Positions 9,223 through 18,110 of a DNA stretch of 64,000 nt are shown piece after piece. The translations under genes and the position numbers were made by a program. How positions within the stretch are numbered: the first letter of the stretch is position 1; each line of letters opens with the position of its first letter. This stretch comes from Breviolum minutum Mf 1.05b.01 (taxonomy: Eukaryota > Sar > Dinophyceae > Suessiales > Symbiodiniaceae): positions 124,001 to 188,000 of the forward strand of contig DF239247.1 of the NCBI GenBank assembly GCA_000507305.1, written 5' to 3'. The notes beneath the pieces were generated by a model. That model made no database searches. It was given only the letters and a program-made list of their open reading frames with translations, and was not told where the DNA came from.

Positions 9223-12200
9223 CTAATTCAATTGTAAGGTTGAACCTTGACCATTGCTTTGCTGCCCATACTTCGTCATCTCGAAGTCAAGCCCGCAACA
9301 CACGATATAGACGTGTCTCAAAAGATCTTCAGAGGGCTTTCTGATGGGAGGATTATCCTTCCATCCTCCTCCGGTCTTCTTCACTTCATCATCTTCAGGG
9401 CGTCCGTGCGCCACCATTGCTGCTTCTTCAGAAGCTTGAGCCGAATCGTTCAAGTCTGCGCCGGGGGAAGATGGAGGTGACCATGTGTCATGTTCAGCAA
9501 CGTCAGTAGGATAAACATTTCCAAATGCTTTGTCCTCCATGTCATGAAACCTTTCAATCTCTTCTCGACTCCATGTACTTGGATCTCTCTCAACAAACCT
9601 ATCAAATTCCTTCCGTTCCGAATCTGTCCTTCTCATCTTCTTGTCTTCGGACGTCGTAGTCGTCGAGGTCATTGCAGCACTCGATGCTGCCGGTGGAGGC
9701 ATCAAACATTTCCTTTTTCCACCTGAAAAAGTTTCAAGCCAATCTTCACTTCCTATACGTAATGGTCTCAAATTCCTTGGAAGCTTTTCTCTAAACTTCA
9801 GGGCTTCTCCAAGAGCTCCAATGTTGATACACAACAAATTATTCTGTTTGGCTTTACACAACTCGATTTCAACTTGATAATCCTTTAAGAATGCTGTTCC
9901 ATTCCTCATGTCTTTCATCAATCCCAACGTGGCTTGATTGGGAAGTGACAACAACAATGGAACAAAGTTGTCATGTTCAAACTCGAGTTCATAGCTCTCA
10001 ATGACGCCACACAATGTCTTGACCTTTTCATCCAAAGGCTTTACTGAGAATGGAATACGCAACATGGTGCTTGCTTTGGTTGCAGTTGATCCTACACCAT
10101 TATACTCTTTCTGAGCAACCAGACACTCCATTGTAAATCCAAGGTTCTGTAACTTCTGTTGGGCATTCATTCTCCAACTCTTCGAGTGACAGGTCATGTT
10201 GCAGCCTTCATCCAGTATCGCCCAGACACCATCATCATTCAGTATGTCAACCACTCTCAAGTCTGGACAACCATGAATTGGCATGGGATTCTCAGGTTCC
10301 CAGTTTGACCATTCATCTCGCGTGTACCCTGACCAGTGCATCATTGCCACTGGAGGCACTCCTTGGTCTTCTGCCTTCAGGCTCACTGTGTCAAAAGTGT
10401 CCTGCAACATCTTGACAACATCGCTTGCCCTTATTTCCTCGTCTTCAGGATAAAGGTTCACCTGCCGTGCAACTTCTTTCAAACACTCGATAGCTAATCT
10501 CTTCGGCATCTTGGTGTCTTCCTGTGAAATCAAAGATTGTGCCAAGCGCATCGTGTCTTCTGTGCTGGCTTCTATCTTTTTGGCAGTTTCCTGTCTCTGC
10601 CTTGCAATCTGTTGTGGCATCTCCGACACAATGCTCTGACATTGCAAGCAATAGATCCTGGACATCGATTTTGATGATCCACGTTTGTCCGTTATCTGAT
10701 GCGGACATGTCTCTGGACTGTAAATTGCCAATGGCTTGTCCTTACTTCTCTTCTCTCTGTATCCACAAATCTTGCAGGTCTTCTGCTCCACATAAGCGTT
10801 TGATCCTGCATAAGACCATGTGCATCCATCCACACATTGTGCATTCTGTGGCCTGATCGGTGTCATCTGTGTTGGTGTTTCCATAGGGAAAGTTGGTGGA
10901 GTTCTTTCTTCCACTCTTTTGATCTTCAAGCCATTTAGTGTTTTCTTCAAGTGATGATTCAGCCAAGCTTGGAACTGTCTAATCTCCAATGCCTTGTGAT
11001 TTCTTGAGGTGTCCATGATCCATTCCGTGAAATCCACATCTCGCAAGACAACCTCTCTGAAAGTATATCCTTTGTACTGTGGAAACCGGCATAACGTGTC
11101 ATGGCCTTTCAGTTGTCTCAAGGTTGCATCGGTCACTGCAACTTCAGTTCCAACTCCTCCAGATGATGATGCTATCTCAACATCGTCTGGCCAATCAAGC
11201 GCTAGCTCACCTAGTAAATCATCACCTCGTAGTGCCATCAATGCCGTCGGTGGCTTGTCTCCAGATCCTGCTGGAATCTCAACACCATCTTCTGATTCAG
11301 CTGACATCTTCCTTGCAAAAGCAATATGGGCACTCGCCTTCTTGCTATTCTTTGGGCATTCTGGGTCTCCAGCCCAGTGTCCAATCTTTCCACAATCTTG
11401 GCACTTCGTCTTTGACTTGAATTCTTGGAGTCTCTTTCTTCGATCTTCCAGGGACAAGTTTCCTCCTGGGTATCCTTTCTTTCCTCCTTTCCATTTTCCA
11501 AATCCCTTTCCTTTGTTCCTGAATTTTCCTTTGAACTTGCCCTTTCCTTTTCCTTTGGACTTGCCCTTCGTCCAATATGCTTCAGCAGGGAGAGGGTCTT
11601 TATAGTACTCCCAAAGATGTTCCCCGGACAAGTATGCTGCCTGCAGGTTAGCAGCCATCAATGCCGGGTCAGCCAACTCTTCTGGGGTACATGAATCAAT
11701 CATCCCCTCATACGCGTCTGCCGTCTCATCTTCCTGGCTCCAATCATCCCAATCATGATACCAGGCTGTGACATCTCCCCAGGATTCCCATCCGTCGTAA
11801 CCGGAGGTATCATATCCCAGGTATGCTTCACCACCTTGGTCATATTCTTCCTCGGGATAATCATAATCTTCTTCTCCATCATAAGCCAGGTATCCTCGTG
11901 ATGCATTATTCCTCCAATGACCTTTCTTGCCACCTTTGCCTTTTCCAGAACGGTAGTCACGTGTCGACTCCTTCGTAAGGGCATCTTGTTTCACCATAGC
12001 TTCGGCAACTTTGTCAAAGGAAAGGTCATTGTTAGTTGATGTCATCACCATCAATCTTTCAGTCGATGTCAGGCCAGCATGTTCCAGCAGAAGTTCACCC
12101 AACATCACATCAGACATGGCAAGTGTCTTGTCCATTTGGGTCAAGAGTTGCCACCATCTCTTCCTTCTCTGGATATAGCTTGTCATCGACTCTGATTGTT

Positions 12201-12546
12201 GCCTACTCAGAGGACCATGCTTTTGCTGTCCAATCTTGTACAGCTCTCTGGCCTCTGACGACTGCTGGGGGAAAATAAGTGTTCTCAGCCTTGCCACTAG
12301 CTGTGGAACTCCATTCTCCTTTCCCAGCTCAGCCAGTCCAATATCCATGGCACACTTGAAGGCTTCTCCTGTTAATCCTTCACATACTCGTGCACCAAGT
12401 TTCTTGCGCTCTTCATCATCTGCGCAAGCTTGGAGTTTCAGCAGTGTCCTGAACTCCCACTCAAAAAAACCAGATGCTGATCCATCGTAAACTGGAACTC
12501 CGCTCTTAGTCTCTTGAGTCTTTGTTCCACTTCGCTCAAAACGCAA
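9223..12546 (-). CDS. Gag and protease-like polyprotein of copia element
   Basis: A 1107-codon frame. The N-terminal 200 residues fit a UBN2/Gag-type fold (VYDGSASGFFEWEFRTLLKL; later SYIQRRKRWWQLL). A Tyr/Asp/Glu-rich part and a Gly/Lys-rich part follow, then a CCHC zinc knuckle, CQDCGKIGHWAGDPEC, at about residues 381-396. Further on, FPQYKGYTFREVVLRDVDF resembles the small C-terminal domain of ExoX-type nucleases, and a second Cys cluster is KTCKICGYREK. Near residue 777 WAILDEGCNMTCHS sits where the aspartic protease D-T/S-G would be, but reads D-E-G. The frame ends in TAG, followed in phase by the next ORF. Long for a Gag. Confidence 0.82.
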   Translation of the reverse strand: MRFERSGTKTQETKSGVPVYDGSASGFFEWEFRTLLKLQACADDEERKKLGARVCEGLTGEAFKCAMDIGLAELGKENGVPQLVARLRTLIFPQQSSEARELYKIGQQKHGPLSRQQSESMTSYIQRRKRWWQLLTQMDKTLAMSDVMLGELLLEHAGLTSTERLMVMTSTNNDLSFDKVAEAMVKQDALTKESTRDYRSGKGKGGKKGHWRNNASRGYLAYDGEEDYDYPEEEYDQGGEAYLGYDTSGYDGWESWGDVTAWYHDWDDWSQEDETADAYEGMIDSCTPEELADPALMAANLQAAYLSGEHLWEYYKDPLPAEAYWTKGKSKGKGKGKFKGKFRNKGKGFGKWKGGKKGYPGGNLSLEDRRKRLQEFKSKTKCQDCGKIGHWAGDPECPKNSKKASAHIAFARKMSAESEDGVEIPAGSGDKPPTALMALRGDDLLGELALDWPDDVEIASSSGGVGTEVAVTDATLRQLKGHDTLCRFPQYKGYTFREVVLRDVDFTEWIMDTSRNHKALEIRQFQAWLNHHLKKTLNGLKIKRVEERTPPTFPMETPTQMTPIRPQNAQCVDGCTWSYAGSNAYVEQKTCKICGYREKRSKDKPLAIYSPETCPHQITDKRGSSKSMSRIYCLQCQSIVSEMPQQIARQRQETAKKIEASTEDTMRLAQSLISQEDTKMPKRLAIECLKEVARQVNLYPEDEEIRASDVVKMLQDTFDTVSLKAEDQGVPPVAMMHWSGYTRDEWSNWEPENPMPIHGCPDLRVVDILNDDGVWAILDEGCNMTCHSKSWRMNAQQKLQNLGFTMECLVAQKEYNGVGSTATKASTMLRIPFSVKPLDEKVKTLCGVIESYELEFEHDNFVPLLLSLPNQATLGLMKDMRNGTAFLKDYQVEIELCKAKQNNLLCINIGALGEALKFREKLPRNLRPLRIGSEDWLETFSGGKRKCLMPPPAASSAAMTSTTTTSEDKKMRRTDSERKEFDRFVERDPSTWSREEIERFHDMEDKAFGNVYPTDVAEHDTWSPPSSPGADLNDSAQASEEAAMVAHGRPEDDEVKKTGGGWKDNPPIRKPSEDLLRHVYIVCCGLDFEMTKYGQQSNGQGSTLQLN

Positions 12547-12600
12547 AGTAGAAGCAGCCTTTCTACCTCACACGTCGTGACCGTGTGGGTTTTCCACACT

Positions 12601-12613
12601 GGATCGATACCAA
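12601..12613 (-). promoter_or_regulatory. Possible tRNA primer-binding site
   Basis: On the minus strand TTGGTATCGATCC lies about 55-70 bp upstream of the Gag start. TGGTATC is how many copia primer sites complementary to initiator-Met tRNA begin, but the match stops after about eight bases. The 5' LTR would end just beyond it, towards the N at 12664. Confidence 0.3.
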
Positions 12614-12663
12614 CCCGGTGTGGTTGCTTCCGTTAGCACGTGACGCTAACTGAAGCTCGCAAC

Positions 12664-12870
12664 NATTTTTACTAAAAAATACTTATATTATAATATATTA
12701 ATTAAAGAATATATTACAATATTTATATAGTATATATATATAATCTATATTTATATATTTTTTATATATACATAATTTTATATAGTATATAGAATTTACA
12801 TTTATATATATTTTATATATATATATATGTTTTAATTATTCCCTATCTACTTCAATTATTTTTTAGTTTT
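12664..12870. other. N plus AT-rich stretch
   Basis: One unknown base, then about 200 bp of A and T in TATATA-like order. It mirrors 2160-2503 on the other side of the retroelement. Confidence 0.7.
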
Positions 12871-14439
12871 GAAGCATGTTCTTGGAAAAATGGTGTCCTC
12901 ATTTTCCAGTGTTTGTCTTTTTTGTCAATTGTCTGATGAGTCCGAAGAAGAAGTGGAGAATAACAGAGGACTACAAACATAGAATACTCGAGACATATAT
13001 GGGGATAGATGACCCTTATGTCAAAAAACCTCGTTAGCGAAGAAAATGAAACGCCATCTCGAAAATGATAAAAACGGACTAGCTGAAGGGATGATCACCA
13101 GGAAGCTGTGTGTGGAGGTTTTGGACCTCGTTTTGACCTCGTTTCAAACCTCGTTTTTTTCAGCACCAACCGTCTCAAAAGTCCAAATCACTGACATGTT
13201 GTTACTTAGTACCTCGTTTTTCAGTTACCCCCTATCTCGTTCCCATAGGCAAGGTGGATTTTAAAAAAAAAAATGTTTCCATCCACAAGCTATTCCTTTC
13301 TTTTCCAAATAAAGGCGGCTGCTCATATATTATATATTTTTATTTATTTGTAATATCTTATTTTATATTCGATTTATTTTTTTATAAATTTCTGTGTTTT
13401 TGATACCTTCTAGTCCTATAAATTATATTTGATAATTCTATCTATCTTTCTCGGAAAATGTAAGCATATGTACGGAGTATAATTTGAATTGAAAATTCCC
13501 GTTCCTTTTTTCCCCATCTTACTTGTTGTACGCCGCATTCCCAAAGCAGCTCCAGAAACCCGCCAGCAATTAGCTGAATTCATCGTTGAGCAGTCTAGAT
13601 CGGCTTTCACATCTTCCATTCTCAAGAATCGGAAGGACACACAACTTGAAAGCTTGCTCAAATGCAGCTCGAGGTGATGCCATCAATCCTTCGCACCCGC
13701 TTCCGAAGCTGGCCGGGTGCCGAGAGAACCTTGGAGTGTCCCATCTCATCTTGAGCATATTTACATAAGGTCTGCATTGCACATTGCACTGATCCTCTGC
13801 TGTATGCTTGGGTGTGCATCAAGTGATAGACTGCTGGGATGGAGGATTGCGAGGAAATTGCCGCTGCTGCATGCCTGCTACAGTGACACGAGGCTCCATC
13901 AATATCGAGGTCATCTTCCCAACAGGCTCATTGAATTGAGAGACAAAGTTCAGCAGTTTGCTGCGCAGTGATAAGATTCATTGGCACTTCCCAAAGTGCG
14001 CAACTGTCCGTGCCTGCTGGTCTCAGGGCCTTGAGATCTCTCCAAAGCTGCAACCTGCCAATGGATCCGAACTCCCACCAAGGAACAAAGAAACTTTGTA
14101 CGTTTCTCTATCAGTCCACCCTTCAATCTACAGCAAGGCGCACCGCTGCCAAAGCAGCATCTGCAGCCTTTGCAGTGCCAGTGAAGGCCTCACCTCAATG
14201 CTTGGGAGAATTCCACCGCAGCATGAAGGCAAAGACTTCCCCTTCTGGCTCTCGCCAAGATGCTGTGGTTATCTTTGATGATTCTCATGAAACAGTCGCA
14301 TGTTGCTCAGTTGATGAGCAGCACTGTTCAAACAAGCTAAGTTTGCAACTGCTTTCTTTACAAGCTTTCTGATGATCCGCAAGCAATCGCAGGGCCTCCA
14401 ACATACACATGGCGAAGAAGGCTAATTCAACGCATGATG
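12871..14439. other. Ambiguous stretch, exon-like pieces on both strands
   Basis: Plus-strand pieces such as AEFIVEQSRSAFTSSILK (about 13560-13620) and RLIELRDKVQQFAAQ (about 13927-13971) look coding-like. So do minus-strand pieces such as LEALRLLADHQKACKE (about 14370-14410). No phase-consistent splice model was found, so no gene is called. Confidence 0.3.
13120..13165. repeat. Short direct repeats of ACCTCGTTT
   Basis: Three close copies of ACCTCGTTT occur here, with related copies near 13028 and 13209. Too short and irregular to name. Confidence 0.5.
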
Positions 14440-15750
14440 TCTAGGGATTGCAACTTGGCTGGATCGCATTGGGCCACGCAAGTCTTGAAATCTCGATAGG
14501 TTGCACCTCAGTGGCAGCCTTCTGGCACCTTGTACGATGTGCAGCCCTCTCCTTTTCCATATTTCGAATATCCTGGGATCACTCTCACAAACATTGCTAC
14601 ATTGGTAATAATTGACACTGTCCATCCAGTTCCTTTGAAGATTTTGTCACCCGCCTCATTTAGCTTGCTCACAGATGACCAAATTGTCTTTGAGCTCACT
14701 TCCTTTATCACCTCTTCAGATTAAGGATCTTGCGCGCAACTGCAAGACCATTGGTCGAAAGAATCTTTAAGAAAATATTTAATGTGTTTAACTTGAAAAA
14801 ACCGTACCAGCAATTCGAAGTTTGTAAAAGCTCTTGCACACCTCAGCCTGGCTCTTGATCTTGCGTGCAGGCTTTCGCTTCCTGCCAGCACTCCGTTGCT
14901 GCCCTATGAAAATACTCCATCGATACAGGAGGACAAAGCATGCTGTTCAAAGGCCCAGCCACCTTCGATGTGGTGTTGGTGTTGGGCTTGGGCTGCATTG
15001 CCTGTAGCAGTGACGGGTACTCATGGTTACTCTGATAGCTCGTTCGGAATCTCTCTTTTACTCCTGCTCTGTGCTCTCATGCGGAGTGTAGCTCCTGCCT
15101 GATGCTTGATTGAGGGCTGGAGCGACCTGGAGGCGGAGCCTGAAGCAAAAAGGGCAAACAAAAGCTCAATTTGATCTAATTCAATGATTCACAAAAAAAT
15201 GCTACATATCAAAACATAATAATAAGCCATGCAAATACTGTATGTATGGGCATTTAGAACTTGATACAATCATGGTTGAAGCTGTACCTTGCATCGGTAA
15301 CGCCGGCGAACCACCTCCTGGCTGGCCTCGGTGTTTCGAACTCATAGCTCGAGGTAAATTGCAAACCCAACTCAATGAATGAATGCAGACACGTGGTAAG
15401 AATTGGCCAACTGGCGGATGATGCTACCCGGTATGCTTGGCCAGTCACCCCGGATCCTGCAAAAGTGGCAAGTGCTGCCGCCAGTGCTGCCGCCGCTTCT
15501 GCCACACCACTCTGTGGTGCCTGCAAAGCCCAGGCAAATCGCTCATCGTTTTATGATGTTTTGTGAATTTATGGAGCGTACATTATTTTCTTTGAGAATC
15601 TTCTTTCTTTGAGTCTTATTTTGCAGATCAAATGTCTCAAGCTTGAAAGTCTGCTCTCCTGGAAGGATGAAGGGGCTTCTGGCGCAATACGCAGTGGCAC
15701 CTGCAACTAGATCACCCTTGACCGAAGCCACAAGTGAGCCACTGCAGGCC
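14440..15750 (-). CDS. Unrecognised multi-exon gene fragment
   Basis: Several minus-strand exon-like blocks follow one another. About 15750-15615: GSLVASVKGDLVAGATAYCA and GEQTFKLETFDL, ending at a GC donor. About 15520-15370: GVAEAAAALAAALATFAGSG. About 14890-14815: RKPARKIKSQAEVCKSFYKL, ending at a GGTACG donor. From 14722: VIKEVSSKTIWSSVSKLNEA and GTGWTVSIITNVAMFVRV. A further piece in another frame, RNMEKERAAHRTRCQKAATE, ends at GAG-GTG. No family was recognised. The Ala-rich block also reads open on the plus strand, so it is the weakest part. Exon order and ends are uncertain. Confidence 0.4.
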
Positions 15751-16460
15751 AACTAGTGGCTAGCTGGCGACACTCCAAGACAAACCCGCTCTACTATCCA
15801 TACACAAGTCAGTGCAGTACCATCTAAAGCAATGTGGCGATGGTATAGAAGCAGTGCACAAAGCACCAAATTCTGAGTGAAGACAGCAGCTACCGAAAGA
15901 GTCTTCGATTAGAAGCTTTTGCAACAGCAATCGCTCAGTCGGAACAAAAGAGAGGTACAAGTAACATGCGAGTCAAACTAACATGCGCTGAACAGAACAT
16001 GCAGCATGATGCAACATGGCCATGTATTAGTATATGACGCTTCAAAGGAAAAGAACGAGGCCCGTCTCTGCTGGCCGTGCCTGCTTAGCAGGAGCAGCTT
16101 CTGCAATGCCCAGAAGTGCCTCCAAAAGAAGAAATCAGCACACGTATGTGAGTCTCATCACGCACACACGACCATGAAGGCGTGCTCAAAATCCACTTGG
16201 AAGCTGGCACGGTTCCGATATGTGACATATATATATATATGTATGCACGTATAAATATATATAATACATATAATTTTGATGTATGTAATGTATATATGTC
16301 GATTGATGTACATACATAAATTGTGTATATTTGTGTATATGAGAGATGAATGATGATGAAAGCATATGAAATCTAGGTAGGCAGTGCAGCCGCTGGTTGC
16401 AATATTTCTACTCAACCCGCTCTACCCCAAGAGACCTGCGATGCTGGCAGAGTGTCGAGG
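15751..16460. other. Intron-like or intergenic sequence
   Basis: No supported exon. TA-rich and ATGTAT-rich runs occur at about 16205-16345. Confidence 0.4.
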
Positions 16461-16667
16461 CTAGATGGTGGCACGTTGGACAATGGTGTCTGCCTCAAGT
16501 TTCTGCGTCGGCAGCACTGCTCCAGTGTTGTCCACATCCAGGTTTAGAGTCATCTGGGTCTGATACGTTGACATCGATGCCAAAAGGTCGCGCGGATCGC
16601 GCTGAGAGCCACACCTGAATTCAATTGCATTGTCTTTTGATGACTGGCAATGAACATCCGTGTCCAT
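16461..16667 (-). CDS. Unrecognised exon, 68 codons
   Basis: Open minus-strand frame with protein-like composition (EFRCGSQRDPRDLLASMS, LNLDVDNTGAVLPTQKLEAD) ending in a stop at 16461. No family was recognised. It may be the last exon of a gene starting further right. Confidence 0.35.
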   Translation of the reverse strand: MDTDVHCQSSKDNAIEFRCGSQRDPRDLLASMSTYQTQMTLNLDVDNTGAVLPTQKLEADTIVQRATI

Positions 16668-16841
16668 CCCATCCCATTCGTGTTTTCTTGGATTCTGACT
16701 TGTCTGCTGGCAGCGCGTCAGCCTGGGACAACCTTCAATGCACAGGGTAGGTGGATTCTTCGCGCAAAATCAATGTTTGGAGAATCCTGAAAAAAAAACA
16801 ATATAGCGGAATCTGATTCCTTATCCATCTTAGCCAAGAAC

Positions 16842-16916
16842 GGCAATTGCGATGATGGCAACTGCGAAGATGCCATCTGCGAAGAGGGCAACTGCGATGA
16901 TGGCAACTGCGATGAT
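16842..16916. repeat. 15-bp tandem repeat, five copies
   Basis: Five near-perfect copies of GGCAACTGCGATGAT. Two copies differ by a few bases. The period is a multiple of three, so translations look repetitive, but no gene is supported. Confidence 0.8.
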
Positions 16917-17469
16917 GGTTGGGTTGCAGTTGGCCTTCCAAGGCAACTGTAACCAATCCGATAGTGACGAAACCAAGCTTAGCTTCATTGACTCATTTCC
17001 GGTGTATCTGCGTGGTCAAATGATTGAAAGGACAAACTGTAAGGACCCAGCTGCGAGCATGGCACCGGATCAGGCTGAGATGAACCAAGCATTGCTCGAC
17101 CTCCACCAGGCATGTTACATGTTTACTTTTTCGCCAAGCAAAGCAATCAAACTATATACGGTGCAATCTACCAGCCTCGGCCCCGTGTCCTTGCTTGTGG
17201 CGCATCTGATTTTGTAGGCTTGGCTACCTGAGCCGCAATGAGTTTTTGCACAAGGTTTACAGTCCTCCCCTTGGCGTCAAAATGGCACATGGGTCTCCAA
17301 CCCTTGCGCACGTCTGACTGCATCCTCCAAACCACAACAAAAACATGCCAGGGGACCGAAGCTCGCCGCTCAGTATGCAGCTGGGCAGCTCGCCCTAAGG
17401 CAAGACGGCATCAAACTGTAGCAAACCGTACCTCCAGTACCTCCACCTCAACAAACAAAACAAGTGAAC

Positions 17470-17814
17470 TTACTCAAAGGCAATCAGGTCACTCAAGGCG
17501 CGCAAAGCTTGAGCAGCAGCCCCACCAGACCTGACAGATGAAACGATTGCATCGGTTGGGATATGGCGAGAAAGCACAGACAGTGGTACATCTATGGGCT
17601 GCACGTGCTTGCCGAAACCATGATCGATTGGCACAGCGTTTTGGTGTGAACTGCTACAAACACTCTCTTCAAGCTTCTGTGAGAGCTGTTCTTTCCCCTT
17701 CCTGCTACAAGACTGATCTGTGAGTTGTTTGCCCAGATTGACTTTGACAAGAGGCATTTCAGAACATGTGTAGTCTTCTTGGGATGTCATTGTCTGTTCC
17801 ATGTTAGATTGCAA
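17470..17814 (-). CDS. Unrecognised open frame just downstream of the PPR gene
   Basis: A 114-codon minus-strand frame with good composition (SEMPLVKVNLGKQLTDQS, KGKEQLSQKLEESVC, DVPLSVLSRHIPTDAIVSSV) and a stop at 17470. It starts about 300 bp after the PPR stop on the same strand. It could be a small separate gene or a 3' exon joined to the PPR gene, whose last repeat looks cut short. No family was recognised. Confidence 0.4.
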   Translation of the reverse strand: MQSNMEQTMTSQEDYTCSEMPLVKVNLGKQLTDQSCSRKGKEQLSQKLEESVCSSSHQNAVPIDHGFGKHVQPIDVPLSVLSRHIPTDAIVSSVRSGGAAAQALRALSDLIAFE

Positions 17815-18110
17815 GCCAAGAGTTCAGGCAGAATAACAAATGTGCCCAATATGCCACTACTTCATGAAAGCAGTCAAAGTAAACGGTAGACTGTTGAGGT
17901 CCCCAACAATGGGTTTCGATTGGTCCACAGTCCCACAGCGTCCCGAACGTCCTCCATTTCCCAGTTGAGACGCTCGCATTTTCGTTGGATGCGAAATCCC
18001 TGCCGAATTCAGCCATCTGATGGGGATGGAGTTGATGATCACGCCCCTCTCACCCTTCTCACATGCACCTAGGTTAGACAGCACATAGTGTTTGGACACA
18101 TGCTTCTCGT

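Larger units (their letters stand above)
2504..12663 (-). mobile_element. Decayed Ty1/copia LTR retrotransposon
   Basis: In minus-strand order the element carries a Gag-like frame with a zinc knuckle, an aspartic-protease-like site, a long extra ORF, an integrase zinc finger and core, reverse transcriptase and RNase H. Integrase before reverse transcriptase is the Ty1/copia order. Both ends stop at a single N, where the two LTRs should be: only about 117 bp remain upstream of Gag and about 205 bp downstream of RNase H. This fits an assembly break in repeated LTRs. At least six in-frame stops and three frame changes show this copy is dead as written. Internal length, about 9.8 kb, is long for copia elements because of the large Gag and the extra ORF. 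Confidence 0.9.

Noticed and set aside
14440..14722. In-frame TGA read through between a Cys-rich peptide and ATYRDFKTCVAQCDPAKL, as a possible selenocysteine
   Set aside because: A GAG-GTG donor in another frame explains the region better, and no SECIS-like element was sought or seen. A similar CATTGAGGTG near 14200 has the same explanation.
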